Source of the DNA: Verticillium longisporum
Taxonomy: Eukaryota > Ascomycota > Sordariomycetes > Glomerellales > Plectosphaerellaceae
Length of the DNA stretch: 64,000 bases
Direction: 5' to 3'
NCBI GenBank assembly: GCA_019188255.1
Contig: JAETXT010000012.1
Span: 2,232,001 to 2,296,000 of the forward strand
The notes beneath the pieces are model-generated. The model saw only the letters and a program-made list of their open reading frames with translations. It was not told where the DNA came from and made no database searches. The position numbers and the translations under genes are program-made. This document shows, piece after piece, positions 1-13,982 of the stretch (within the stretch, counting starts at the first letter, position 1; every line of letters starts with the position of its first letter).

Positions 1-1977
1 CCATCCAGGACGCCGTCTTTCTGCAACGCTATCAGAGCTGCCTTCTGCAGTCGTCCGGCGTGACAACTCTCACAGCCGCAGTCCGCAACGACCGTGCCGA
101 ACTGCCCGTCCGTGCCATCATATCCTACAAGACAACCCAGACCGGCAGCGTCGTGCCTGCCCTCAATACCCTGACGCTCGACCTGACCCGCGGCCCCTGC
201 ATCGGCCCCTATACACTATTTTCGGTATCAACCACCATACCTGGCGGCCGCAGCGTTGAGGCTACTTTTGACATTCTCAGCGGCGACCGCGTCGACGCCT
301 TCAAGAAGGCCAATATTCTCGGCGGGACATGTCAGTCTCGGCCTGTCAGTAACGTCTGCAGCACACCAGCCATTACCTCCGCCGTGCCTTCGGCCACCTC
401 TACCACCATGACGACAATATCCTCACCCACGCCTTCGATATACCGCCGCCAGACGATGGGCCCTTATACTCTTGTCTCCTGCTGGTCCGAGCCTCCTGCC
501 GCCCGCGCCCTGACTGGCGCCTCCTTCGCCTATGACGGCATGACTCTCGAGTCCTGCCTATCCAACTGCACAGGCTTCAACTACTGGGGTACTGAATACG
601 GCCGCGAGTGCTACTGCGGCGACGCCCTTCACTCTGGGAGCGCCGCGGCACCGCTTGCGGACTGCGGCATGCCTTGCTCCGGCGATGGGACGCAATACTG
701 CGGAGGCGGCAACAGGATCGAGCTTTACCGGACAACAGCCACCAAGACAAGCACAAGTACAACCGCCGCTGCTGGGCCGACGCGTGTGCCGAGTGTAGGC
801 GGATTCGTGCGTGTGGGGTGTCAGACAGACAATACGGGCGCCAGGGCTCTGAGCGGCGCCACGACAGCAGGGGATGATATGACGCTGGACAAGTGTGCTG
901 CTTTCTGCTCCGCATTCACCTACTTTGGCACGGAGTATGGCAGAGAATGTGAGTTGGTCCCCTTTGCCTACCGTCGCCGGAGTCACGTCTTGTTTTTAAC
1001 CGATCAAAAATACTAATCCTTCAGGCTGGTGTGGCAATGCTCTTGACTCGTTGAGCAGTCCCGCGCCCGTAGAGGAGTGCAATATGAGGTGCGCAGGGAA
1101 CCCTCTTCAGTTCTGCGGCGACGGGAACCGTCTCGAGCTGTACCGGGCAAGTGCCGCATCGTCAGCAACGCTCGCAAGTTCAACCACCGCCACCACGGGA
1201 GGCGCTGAGTCAAGCGTCAGGCTCAGCGAGGCCACGTCTTCGGCAGCGCCGCCGAGTTCGCTCCTCTCTAGCAGCGGCAGGGCCGTATCCTCACCCAGCG
1301 CGTCTTCATCGAGTACTCCATCACCCACCGGCCCTGCGCCCGTTCCGACAGTTTCGCCCTTCACACTCGTCGGCTGCCAGACAGAAGCGACGTCTGTCCC
1401 GCGTGCCCTGTCGGCAAAGTCCACGACGTCCAACTCGATGGCCCTGGCCGACTGCGCTGCATTCTGTACGGGTTACCGCTACTTCGGCACAGAGTACGCG
1501 GCCGAGTGCTACTGCGGCAATTCTCTCCATGCCTCCTCCTCCGTTGCGCCCCTCGACGACTGCGCCATGCCATGCGCCGGCGACCCGCTCACGCACTGCG
1601 GCGGGCCCAACCGCCTCACCCTCTACGAGGACCCGGCACGCGCCTCGACGCCGCCTCGCGAGCCCCGCCGGCCTGCATTTGCGGGCGACTTTGTCTGGTT
1701 TGGGTGCCGCACCGAACCGACGGGGGCCCGCGCGCTGTCGGGCAAGGAGCGCGCGGCGGACGACATGGCGAACGAGTCGTGCGCCGCGTTTTGCGAGGGG
1801 TTCGCCATGTTCGGCACCGAGTACGGGCGCGAGTGCTTCTGCGGCGACGAGCTGCACGCCGGGGCCGCCGGGGCGCCCGAGGAGCAGTGCAGCATGCTGT
1901 GCGCGGGGGCGGACGACGAATTCTGCGGCAACGGCAACAGGCTCTCCGTCTATGTGAGGCAGGAGGATGAGGCATGA
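1..1977 (+). CDS. WSC-domain protein with four WSC repeats, 5'-truncated by the window edge
   Basis: Reading is open from base 3, so the start lies outside the window. Exons are 3..948 and 1025..1977; the GT-AG intron 949-1024 has a ctaat branch site and splits a Cys codon. The visible part is 632 residues. An unrecognised stretch of about 135 residues is followed by four WSC domains, each with about eight Cys and a core like FGTEYGRECYCG, separated by Ser/Thr/Pro-rich linkers. WSC domains are glycan-binding modules of fungal wall-stress sensors and secreted enzymes. No transmembrane segment follows the last domain and the protein ends just after it, so a soluble secreted or wall-associated protein is more likely than a Wsc1-type sensor. 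A signal peptide or catalytic domain could lie upstream of the window. Confidence 0.85.
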
Positions 1978-2703
1978 TGGGAGATCGAGGCTGAGAGTTG
2001 CACCCTTGGGGGTGTCCCCCTGATAGCAGTGCGTCTGTTGCGTACTAGTAGTCTGGCATAATTCGAGGACGGACCGAGTCTCTTCAAGTGCAAAGCACAT
2101 GGCTGCATTTTGCCCCTCTCGAGGTCTTGGAGCTGAAGGGTAATTCCTGGGGTAGATATATATATAAGGGAAATGCAGTCCCGTCGTAGGCGAAAATCCT
2201 ACTGTCAAAGTTGAACTACGCGTTGCCAAACCATTGAATGATTCAACGACGGCATGGTGCACGGGAGTTTCTCGTCATCATCTTGCGACTCCAGTCAGGC
2301 CAACGATGGTATTCCCGAATGCCGCCTCAGTCGACGGGATGTGAACCACAAGAAGTGTCGCTTGCATTAGGACATGGCCGAATGTGGTGCCAGGAATGGT
2401 CTCCACCCGATAGGCAAACCGAAGATAAAGTACCCAACGATTGTGTGGCAGACGCGAAACAAGTCAGGACTCTAGACATCATCTTCATCATCACTACCAC
2501 CAGGCAGGACAGGAGCATCACCGCGCAACGACCACAAGACGTAGTCGGTCATCTGCGGCAAGCCGCACAGCTCAGGAGCCGCAGACAGCTGTCACGAGTC
2601 CATCCCCACCAGAGTCGTAGGACACACTCACCCTGACAAGAACTGGTCGCTCTCGGTCCGCGCAACCCCATCACGAGCGTCATCCAAGGGCCAACCCTCC
2701 ACA
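1978..2703. other. Intergenic, no gene seen
   Basis: This stretch lies between the WSC gene stop and the kinase start. It contains a short TA run (tatatatata near 2156) and no reading frame that resembles a known protein. Confidence 0.6.
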
Positions 2704-4071
2704 ATGACACCGCATCAAGCGACACAGCACATTGTCCTCGTCGGGGCCTGCTACCTTGACACGGTTCTCAGGCAAGGACCTCGTCCTCCCCTGGCCGCCG
2801 ACGCATCGCTGACCGTACGTCTGACAGCGTGCCCCGATACCCGCAGGAAGACGAGAAGCTGCGCGCCACTGGGCTGCAGGTTCGTCGCGGTGGCAACTGT
2901 CCCAATTCCCTCCAAGTGCTGCAGCAGTTCCTCGCGGCCGAGGGCGCTCTCGCCAGCCTGCCGGCGAGCGAGACACAGTTGCACCTCGTCTCGCCGCTGC
3001 CGCAGCGCGACAGCCCCGCGACGGAGCAGATCCTCGCGTCGTTCGGCCGGGATCCATCGCCTCCCATTGACTTTGACCACTGTCTATTCCGCACGGGACA
3101 CATGACACCAGCGAGCTGCTACGTGCTCCGCAGCGCCGCGACTGGCAGCCGCACCATCGTCAACAACAACACGCTGCCGGACATGACGGTTCGCGAGTTC
3201 ACGGCCATCGTGGGGGCCATGACCGGGCGCGCTGCGGGCGAACTGGGGCACGCTGGCACGGGGCGAAACGCGAGCCGCTGGTGGTGGCATTTCGAGGGAC
3301 GCGAACCGGCAACGACCCTCGCGTGCATGCGCGTGCTGCGGCAAGAGCTCGGCGAGTCTGTCCAGATCAGCGTCGAGGTTGAGAAGCCGGGCCGCGAGGG
3401 CTTGCGCGCCCTGGCGGCCGAAGCAGACGTGGCCTTCTTTTCCAAAAGCTGGGCTGAGGTGAGTCGCATCAAACGTTGCTTCTGCGGCACGGCCAAGCAA
3501 AAGAGAGAGAGACACTGAGTGTGTGTGAGCTTGATCACTGAGACCTGCGGTGCTGCTTAGGATTGCGGATACACATCGTCTGAGGCGTGCTTGCTCGGGG
3601 AGAGGCCGGCTCGTGCGTAAGTCGCAGATGAAGAAGGCCCCCCGCGAATTGTCTTAGGGCAATACGTGAAATCCATCCTCGACTGACCGACGACCTAGGT
3701 TCTTGGCCTTCTGCACCTGGGGCGCAGCCGGGGCGGCCTCTCTGAGCCTGGGTGAAGATGCCTGTATCCATCATCCGGCGCGGGTGCCCAACGGAGACGT
3801 CGTCGAGTAGGTTCACCAGTGGCTTGCCCTCCCTATCTGATTTCAACAAATGGCTCATTATCAAAACAGTACTGTCGGTGCTGGAGACACCTTCATCGCA
3901 TGCGTCCTGTATGGCCTGGCTCATCGGTGCGTCTGGCTGAACAGGGAGGCTGTGCTGGGATTCGCGGTGGACACGGCCACCCTCAAAGTGCAGCGAGAGG
4001 GATTCGATGGACTTGCCACTGATGCACTAGCCAACAGCAAGCATCAGCTCCATCCAGATAGTTCAAGGTGA
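2704..4071 (+). CDS. Ketohexokinase-like pfkB family sugar kinase (five exons, one GC-AG intron)
   Basis: Exons 2704..2771, 2828..3458, 3561..3616, 3699..3806 and 3870..4071 give a 354-residue protein. The N-terminus HIVLVGACYLDTVLSVP, then YPQEDEKLRA, then RRGGNCPNS match the ketohexokinase branch of pfkB kinases, which transfer phosphate from ATP to a ketose. The last exon carries the pfkB signature DTVGAGDTF with its catalytic Asp. The middle exons supply GYTSSEACLLGE and AFCTWGAAGA, which align with the mammalian KHK order. Intron 1 (2772-2827) starts with GC (AG|GCAAGG) and ends in ACAG; only this junction restores the continuous LSVPRYPQ reading. The other introns are GT-AG. Substrate preference cannot be read from the sequence; fructose or another ketose or nucleoside is possible. 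Confidence 0.82.
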
Positions 4072-7000
4072 GCGGGTGCTCTTGTCGGGCAGCCAAGATT
4101 CCCGATCTGGTCAGATGATGCAAGGCCGAAAGGGTCGAGACTTTGAGAAGGCGGCACATTCACTGAGTCTAGAGTACCATGCACGTCAAGAGGTGAAGGG
4201 AGCGCGCGGCCGATGGCTTGCTTGCGTGCAGAATAACAAGGAGGCTTGAGGGGGAACAGCAGGATCGCCATGCGAGTGTTGAGTGTGACGCACGTCGTAC
4301 GAAGTGGGCGAGTCTGTCGTTTGCAGGTGCTTCGGCGCTGGAATGCCGTGGGGGGTAACAGGCGGTGAGTGACTCTCTTCACGAGCGTACAAAGCAGGAG
4401 AAGAAAAGTCATCCGTCCCGTATGTGCTGCCTGAAGCACCATTCAGGGCGATTTGCCGCTGCTGCTTGGCTATGCTTGTTTCATGTCATGCCGCCTGTGG
4501 ACAGTCATTAGTTCGTTGGCTCGACACACGTGCAGGTGTGTCCTGTGCTGTCGCTGCTCCCCCCAGAGACAGCAGCGATGACTGAGAAGAATGCAAGGAA
4601 CGTGAGACGCCTCAAGAGCGCGGTGGAGTGAGGGGGGTTAGAGATGGCCATGGCCCGACTGTTCATATGCAGGAGACTCCACGCGTACGCCAACGGCGCG
4701 CGCTGACAAGCCAGACGGAAGCGAGACTGGCGGCAAGGTTGCCTGTCGGCAGGTTTGTGCCTGTTCATCCATCCTCAACACGGCAGCAGACCCACGATGC
4801 AATACCAAGGCTGCGATATTGCTCGCCTAGGACGTGTCAAAAAGGTTCCATATAGGGAGACCAAGAACCCGCCGTGCTTGGGTTTGGATGGGTCGCAAAG
4901 CCGAATGCCAACGTGGATTAACTGACCGGCGCGGGATAACACGAAACAGCTGGCCTTCCCCCCCTCTGCCCCTCTCCATCCCCCCCTGGACGCAGGATGG
5001 CGCCCCTTCATGTTGTGGAGGAGTGGCAAACAAACAGCGCAAGGAGACGATGGAACACTCGCAACATTCGGTCATGTGCAGGCCTGGCTGGGCGTCGACG
5101 AGATGAGACCGGCAAATCGGAGCAGCAGATATACCTTACGGACCTCCCTCACTATCCAGGGGTAAGAAGGAGGCGGCATGAGAAGGGATGTTATGAGATG
5201 AGATGGGTGACGGGGGGTGGCGTCAAACGAAGCCTATGGACTGGCGAGCGGCCCAGCTTTGCCCTGTTTGTGGTGTTGGCTGAGTAGAGGGTTGCAAGGG
5301 CGCCGTGAAGATCATTCCAGACTGATGAAAGACCCCTTTGCCAAGCGGAAAGGGCTTGCTGGTTTGGGCTATGATCGGAGGTTCACCTAGGATAGGGCCA
5401 TGAGGGAAGTATGATGCATGGACTGGAGCAGACTGATGAAGTCGAGGACGTGAGTGGAATACCAGTAGTCCGTCCATACGATCCCAGGCAGACCAGGTAG
5501 CAAGCGAGCGGCGTCAGACAATTGCTGAGCTGGCTATCTTCCAAGCTAGTGAGCTATTGGAGGCCAGGGCCGCTTGGTCGAACGCGCTGCCTGTGTCTCG
5601 ATGAATTCCGAGCTTTGTCGCAGCCAGGCAAGGCCGCTCTTCTCGCGAGTCAGATGGAAGCGGCCCAGGTCGTCACTGCACGATGGGTGTGGTCTCTCCT
5701 GTTTCTGTCATTATGTTGCCGCCCATTTATTAGAAGCGTACCAGAAGGTAAAAGAATGCCACAGAGTCTATAGCGAGGGGTAGGGGAAGGGCAAGAAAAA
5801 GCCCGATATCAGCATGGGTCAGGGTGGCCTTGGGTCGTCTCTTCCCTACCCAGGTACTGTAAAGCGTATAGCGGGCGACAAGACCCTGTTATGGCTCAGG
5901 AAACCACGGCCGCACATCTCGACTCCATCGGGCCAGGCCAGCCCCTTGGCCGATGGACCTTACAGGTGCATACATGTATGACCCATGGCATCGGTTGCGT
6001 CGTGGATGCGCTGGCCGGACACTTTTGCCGGGGAGGAGTTTGGGTTGGTGTCTGCTACTGCTCGCGACCTGCTTCGCCTGTCTAGTCCAGTACGGCTGGG
6101 CCTCCAAGTCAGACAGCGGGTCTCAAGGGCCAAGCACAAAAAGATGTGTACCCTCTCCCCTGTTCGGGGCGCCTTAATGAGCTCAACCCGCTCACTGGTT
6201 GCTCTCCACTTGTCTGCTTGGGGCCGCCCATGCGCATGATCATCTCCGAGTGTGTCCTCCCATCAGGACACACCCTGGCTCGTTTCTAGTCCTGTGCATC
6301 GTAAGGTAGCATGCTTGGCACTCAAGGCACGCGCCTGGTGGTGCACACCTACAGCTAGTGCAAGTGTCGAAGTGGCATGCTCAGAGTTGGCCGTAGTGGA
6401 AGTGTAACCAGGCCAAAGGCTGTCGCTGGTAGCTCTGCTTCTGGACGGATCCAATGAGTGTCATTCTCGAGACCGCTTCTGCCGCCCTCACGCATCGGGC
6501 CTTCGCCATCTGCGACAGCCTCATAGGCCTATGCACAATGATCGGCCGAAACCCAGACCGTGCGAGACGTTGTGTAGATCATCCCTCAGCCCGAACCCGT
6601 TGGACGTCGTCAGAAGCTGAAATCCACCCCTACGCTTGTTTTCTCAATAATGCGAAACCGGCCATATTGGTGGTAGTGGTCCTTGAACTCATAAATCGCA
6701 TCAAAGCCCAAGGAAAGTCTCGAGGAGAGAAAGTCATGTTGCACAGTCATCCTGTCTTCCATCATCACACGCAAGCTTGGACTTGTCCACAATCGGGCCC
6801 TTTTCTTGACCGGGAGTTGTGGATGGGCCGGACTTTACGTGGATTGGTTTCCAGGTGCCGAGCCATCAGCCTGGGAAAACAAAGCCACCGGAGCCCCTAG
6901 ATCGAGCTGACGGTGGCATATGAGGCGATGCGAAATCATATTGAGCCAAGTGGCTCAAAGTGGCTCCAGAGCCAGTAACACCCCCACCGACCGTCGTGAA

Positions 7001-10000
7001 AGTCAAGGTTAGGTATGTCGGCCCTAGGCACGTACCCCCTAATGTGGGATAGAACATCAGCCAAGCAAGGTTTGTCATGTTCCTCCTCCTCCCCTCCCCG
7101 GCCGTGCTTTGACGACGAGTCGATGGCTCGCAGGCCACCCTTGGGTGTGACCCACATGCTCCGACATCCGGAACATGATAATAAAACGTCACTCACTCAG
7201 TAGCAGATCAGTGTTCAAGTTGAGTTATGTGTGAACGAATGAATCGTGCTTCTGCCTGGCATCGACGATGGCACGTCCTCGGAAGTGAAAATAGGACCGT
7301 CGGCAGAGGAGCAAGCCCGCCACACCGCTGGGCCTGTAATGCTCAGCGCTTTACACCTGTCTCCCACTATCGTTGATGGTGGAGGCACTTGTCACAAACT
7401 TACCTCCGCCCCTCGGAACCGCTCGCTACCATACCACTAAGCGATCCTTTCAGGCCTCAACTAGACATACGAGCGACGACTGGTCTCCAGTGGATGGCCT
7501 TGTCCATCGGCTGTCGAGGCGAAAATGTGTCTCAAGTCTCGCCTGGTTTTTGGGCCGCTTCGTTGTCATCAGAACGAAGAGACCAGGTCAGCCATCTCGA
7601 ATCCTCAGCTCGGCACCACATAGTCGCTAGGCTATGGGAGAATGCGTTTGAGACTGGGATCGTCGCCCCTGGGGGTCCAACGGGCGAATTACCATACCAA
7701 GAACGATGGTCGGTCATCGTGAACCGCGCAAGTTGTTGTAGCACACGGTGGCGGCCGAGTTTTGTGCCGCTTTGGACCGTGCGTTAGACTTACTGTATAC
7801 ATCCGACTGGGTGGTGGCGTAGGTGGGGATATGGGATGACCATATCGGTAACGGGACGGCAAGGGATGGCCGGATCCAGGGAATGAGCATGGCCTGAGAG
7901 GGCGCTAGCCTCCGCCGCATCTGCAAACGTATCGCGTTTTTCGTGGTGCATAATGCGCTGTGCTGAGGGGCTTGGGGAGGGGGTACTGTTGCTGTTGTGG
8001 ACAGGCTAGGCTTCACTAGGCCACAACGAACCTGTTCCACCGAAAGATGAGTGGTTTCACTTTTGTTGGAGTCGCCCGCGCGTCCCGTGGGAAAGGTCCT
8101 TGGGGGCCCAGGTTAACAACCCACACCCTTGTAATCAGGAAGCCGACTGTAAGGAGCTCTCAACACCTATAGCTGGGGATCTTGGTTCTCGGATTGCTGG
8201 CCCCTTCGACGGGGACTTGGCGACTTGTATCATGAAGAGGCACTTTGAGCATGGATAGTGACGCGCGCAGCATAATGCCGTCAAAGCAGGGCAGCCAGTG
8301 CTCAAGGTAACATGATTCAAGACAACCATGGTCTGATGCATATCCGAGGAAAATCGCACCGCTTGCTCAGCTTAACAGTGAGAGCATAGGCGGAACAGGC
8401 CTGGACCGGTCAACCAAGCAGTTTCCAACAGGCCGAAGACTAGGCGTGACGTTGCCGTTTTGGCGATCTATTGATGCTGCACAAGGTTGGCAGTCCATTG
8501 TGGAGCAGGCTGGACGAGCGAGGCATGATGCGAATGACCTGCTGATTCTGCGCAAAGAGTGGATCTGCGAATGGCTCGACCTCACCCCTTAGACCGCCGG
8601 GCGCTAAAGCTTGGTCATTTGTTTTCGGGAGTGCAACCAGGCGACGACAATACACCGCCTCATCGGGCCGGCATTTGGGTGGACACAGAGACGGCTGTTG
8701 TCAGCTCACGCTTTGGGGGTGTTGATCAGCACACAGGATGAGGTTTTCTTTTGCGCCAGGATCTGTGCCCGACTCCGCTTTAGAATTTGCACAAACTGAC
8801 TGACAAGTGTCACTCAGAGATGTAGCGGCATTTCTTGTTGCTGATTGCTCGTCGTCGTGTTGAGACGGCGTGGCTGCCCTACGGAATCGAGCGATATGAC
8901 GAACAGGCGTGTCAACCTCCCTGGTAGCACGAGAGACAAGCGTGTCGCCCTCGCTTCCGTTTGGGCGTTGCATGACTTGTGAGGTTGTGGAGTTTAGGTG
9001 AAACCAGGTTCGAATAGGCTCAAGGCTGGAGGCTCGAGACACCTGGAAGTTGTTCTCGAGCCGAAGCGATGTGACGCCTGTGTCTGATTCTGGACCTGGG
9101 AAAGTAGGCAGGTGGCGGTCCAAACCCAACATGGTGCATTGGGAACAAGTGCTGCAGGCTGTAACATGGCAGGTAAGCGCCAGCTATCGTGGTTTCGCCT
9201 ACTGAAGGCCAAGGCCCGAGGCTTCGTCGCAAAAACGAAGAAACAAGGTGCCAGGTGACTTGACGGCAGGCCGCATGCTGCAGGTATCGACGGTGGTCGG
9301 GATGAGACGAAAAGTCGGCTGCAGGCAGGTCTTGTTTCCACCGGGGGATGATGCCGCTCGGCGAAAGGGGGGAGTGGTTGTTGGGCGCTGAAGGACCACG
9401 TCTAGGGAGTCTGACTTGGGATGGATATCGAACGTGGGCTCCCTGACATTGGCATGGCACGTCTGTGGAGCGTGTGTCCGGATAAATTTGGCGAGAGAGC
9501 AGGCAGCCAAGTGGTGGGTGTGTCAGTGTCAACCAGCAGTCACCACCACGGTACATCAGTCACCCAGTTGTTCTTCGTTACTGCCTGCCGACCAACCTAC
9601 CCGATGACCTGCACACCTGCCTCCTAGTGCAGGAAATGATGATGAATCAATAGTGGTTGAGGGTGGCTTGGTCGGCGGGTGTGTGGGCGATCGCACAGGG
9701 AAGGCAACCCCATCCAACACTGGCTGGCGCAGGCGGATGCACCCAAACGTTACCCGCTACCATTCGACTCACAGAGGTACCAAGGGTGACTGACGGTGAC
9801 GATGGTGTCGACGCCCTGCAGAGAGCAGCCTGGGCAGGTGCGAGCGGCCAGCGCCAGTACAAGCGTGTGCACCTGTCAGCCTCAGACGACGGACGAGGCA
9901 AGAACGAATGGACGAGTGGGGGACGGGGCCATGTAGGAAGGATGAGTGACCAGCGCTTGCCAGGCAGGCAGACTGGGAAGGTGGATTCTCCAGTCGTGAC

Positions 10001-13000
10001 GAGTTATGGTTGGCTGTAAATGAAGGAAGGCCTGGCCCCCTGGTTGTCCTACCGTACGCCCTCTACTCTCCTCTCTTTCTCTCTTCTGACGAAGTGGCCA
10101 CAGGCAACCAGGGTCTGCATACCCGCACTGAAGCACTGCCCACTGTTACTGTACAGGAAATGGCCCCTGCTGCTGCCGTGGTGGCCGGCCCTGGGCTTGT
10201 TGGCACCGTCTCCATCGCTGTCGCCCTTGCCCTCGCCCTCGCCCTCGCCGGACACGTTTCCCCACCCCGAATCTCAAACGCGGAAGTAGCCATCACAGCA
10301 GTGCCGCAGCAGCCCCTCCGTCACCTTCGCTTGCGCTTTCGTGACTTTGGTCGACGAGCGCATGGTCGTGTGGTGCGCAAGGCAAGGAAGCACTCAATGT
10401 ACTCGATGGCACAAAACGAGTACCATCTCGGAGGCTCCCGGGGAGTCCACATTCCTCCACCCTATCAAGCTGCTGTTCCGGCCCTTCATCACAGTCGCGG
10501 TTCAGAGGCAAGTACCATGTAAGTGCCTGGTAAGACCACCCCGTCTGTTTTTCCTTCTCTTCACTGGACGGGCTGATCCAAGCTGCCCATGTTCCCCGAG
10601 ACACTTGGGACCAAAGCTCGCCTCCCCCGGCTCTTGCAAGGGTACGCAAGCAATCGCACCGCGCTATCAGATACAGTAGCTCGAGGCCCGAGGATTCTCC
10701 CCTGACACTGCACGACACGACTCGAAGCGCGTTAGACACATACGCTTTTCTCTGTCTCCTCTCCACTAGTAGCGAGATGGCTTGTCATGTTTCTTGTTGG
10801 CTTGCCCATCCCCTTCCTAGATGAAGGATGAATGGGATCAAGGCAACCAACATTTGACTGGGCTAGACCGGCCCGGATTGGCGCCAGGACACCACACACA
10901 GATCACGAGACATGCCGCGGCGAGGGCACGGCATGATGGCATTCCATCCTTCGTCCTTCTGGTTCAGCTTGCGCTGCCTGCGCCGTGCGGTGGCGCCCGG
11001 CACGGTGACCAGGACCAAGGGGAACGAGTGGAGGCCGCAACCCAGACGGGATTCGAGACCAGATCACGGCCAGATCACACCCGTGAACTGTGGGTTGTGG
11101 GCCGCAGACCTTGTGCCGCCCTTCATACTTGGTATTGCATTCACACTCACAGGCGCGCTGTGCCCGAGCAAGGCCCAGGATCTGTGCGATGTACCCAGTA
11201 CTACTCCCTGGTGTCGAATCCTGGATTGGTAGGTCGCTTGGCAGACACATGCTGATCCCACTTACTGCCCATCCAGCAAACCACACCCACGAAACCAAGC
11301 ACCTTGTAGGTACAGAGTACAAGTACTCTGCTAAGCTAAAGTGATTCAGCGCCCACACACCCGCATCCGTCTCCGTACCGCACCGCATTGCACCGTGCCC
11401 AGTTGGGCCCAGTTGGCCCACCAGGACCAGGTTGTTCACCCTTCTCCCACGCTACCTTGCACCGGCCGTTGCTGACTTTTGGAAATCACTTGCCCGGCTA
11501 CTTAGACCCCTTGCCGTGCATGTGGCACTTCGACAGACGTATTGTCGCCTTTTCGCTTGGTCTTAAAGTCCTGAGTTCACTGGACCTCGCTATGGGTCCG
11601 AGATGCGGCGACCCCCTCGCTCCCACCCCACCGTCAAACCAGCCCCCCGGCATTCCCGCAAACAACTCGCGTTCCGTTTCTTTGCTCCGCATCGAGCAAT
11701 GGTTGGATCCCGGAGAAGATGTGTCCAACGAATCTTGTTCATCTTGGCCCGCGCATGTCACGGCGTGGCATGGCGCATGCCGACAGCTTGGGGCATGACA
11801 AGGGCCCTCCGCCCTGCAACCCTTGCCTCTGGCCGAGCTATTCTTGTGACAAAGCATCAGACATCCACAAGTCGCAGGCAGGTCCGCGATCTGTAGTTTC
11901 TCACCCCCCTTCGAGACGCCGTTCGACGCCCTGATTATACCCTTGTCCCCTACTCAGAAGCCGACGGCCAGTTTTGCGGCCCCTTTCCTTTCATACCATC
12001 CATCCCTGGAGGGAGGGGGCAGAGCGATCACAGGCTTGACAGGAACACTCCTTCGGCCTAATTCTTCGCCAACGAGGCCTCTTGTCCTGCAGCTTCATCC
12101 TATGCGCAGGAAGCTCTCGTCTTTCTCCGTCTCCGAAGACGCACACGCGGGGCTTGTTATCGGGCCAGATACGTAAGCCAGAACAAAAGTAAACGGACTG
12201 ATGAGCTGGACAGTACTGTATGTACTGTATGCCTACTTGGTTGCATGTGCAGATCGATGGTGCACTGGAGCATCTCGGGTTGGAGAGAGGGGAAGGGATC
12301 CAAAGTGGGCGAGAGACCATGCCTCGGGCCAGTCTGATGAAATCGTCACTACTTACCAGGTAGAACTGTCTCGGAGCAGGCTACGCGCCAGATGAGATTG
12401 GCAGCCATCTTGGGTCTTCGCCTACAGTGTCCACCCATCCATCCACCCAGCAGTCGCTGGCTGTTTGGTGGCACCTCATCAGGCACTTTGGCAGAAACCG
12501 TAAATTGGTTCTCAGGGCGAAGACGCACATCCCCTTGCCCACCGCCCGTCCCCGTCGTTCCAAGCACGTTGGCTCCATATACAGGGTTTCAGTGGTCTAA
12601 GCGTCTTCTTCGTGCACCCCTCCTCGATCTCCTCCCGCTGGCAGTCTGAGAGGGATGCCCCCCCAGTCCACAGGCACAGGGCGACAGGCGATTCGTCGGC
12701 GTTGATCGACCCTCGATTCAATGCGATAAGTATACGCCCTCCGTCGCATACGCAAAGAATGGGGGCTCCCTTAGCTTTGTCCAACGCGTCCCCTTTACCG
12801 TCACGTCGCAGTTGCACAACCTAACAGGGATTGGCTGACCTGTACTTTCAGCAGAGTACCGCACCTGATGCTCCCCACCCGTCTCCAGACTCTTGATGTC
12901 GCTGCAGGGTGTGAGCGCCTGGGCCGAGCGGGTTCTTTTCCACACAAGACATTCCATCCATGTTCTTTTTCCTTCCCACATTTCCTCAACCCTTGATCAT

Positions 13001-13982
13001 CCACCCATCTTGAGGAGCGGGTACGACGCTACCTGGCGATAGCCTTGCAACCCCGTCCGAGCCGTCGTGGGAAAATGGCTCTGCGACCGGTGGGCGATTC
13101 CCAAGCGGCACATGCACCCAGTCGCCCGTACCCGCACCGCAGCCACGATTCGTACATAGTGTCATTGTTGGTGAGTGAGCGGGTTACCCACTCCTCAGCC
13201 AGCCAGCGCACACATGGACAGAGAGAGAGAGATGGAGAGCTGGCAACCCACCGAACCAGCGCTATCACCAGTCCGTCCCATGCCCCGGCGGCATGTCGAG
13301 AGCCAAGCCTGCCCGATGAGAGTGGTCATCGTGGCGGGCCTACCGACTGAAGCCTTCACCCGGTGACGATGGCACCCCTGCCCCCGGCCGTATGACGCCG
13401 CCCACCCTTACAACGTAGCCATCAAAAAGTCAAGTCAGACACCGCGAAGCGGTACGTACCCTACGCGGACTGGGACGCCCACCCCCCCTGGTCGCCTTGT
13501 GCTGTGCGGCGGCGGCGGCGGCGGCGGTACGTGCCCGTCCACAGACACATCCTCGTTGACATGCTACTCTAGACGGCAACCCATCACCCATGCAACCCGC
13601 ACCATGGCCAACGCCCATCACACATGCCCAGCTACCATGTCTGGCCCTTCCTCTTTATTACACCTGTCTTTCCTGTCGGTCCACTTGTTGAAATGTTGTT
13701 CTTTCTGGAGCTAGGCAAAGATTTGTTTTATTCTCCATCAGACCAATCTTTTCTCCCCCCCTTCCTAGGAATATCCGCTCCCTTGGCACCCAGCAACTGG
13801 AGCAACTCGTGGTACAATATCCCACCCACATACACCCAACTTTCGACTCGACGTATAACAACGACACAACCCATATCCTCCATCCTCGATCACCCTTCAT
13901 CACTTTGAATTCACACCTAGCCAGCAACGCAACAATTTCAACATCAACGCCCAACCCCCTTCATATCATAATCGACCCTTTC
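4072..13982. other. 9.9-kb stretch without a recognisable gene
   Basis: Neither strand shows a reading frame with family resemblance, a credible exon chain or transposon motifs. The many frames of 60-180 codons have low-complexity or arbitrary composition. The stretch runs into a pyrimidine- and CAAC-rich leader directly before the ATG at 13983, so at least its right end is promoter and 5' UTR of that gene. A short CCCTCG repeat lies near 10222-10250. Non-coding RNA genes cannot be excluded by eye. Confidence 0.6.

Noticed and set aside
6454..6900. Possible small gene of 148 codons
   Set aside because: No family resemblance, no splice logic, composition like the surrounding non-coding DNA.
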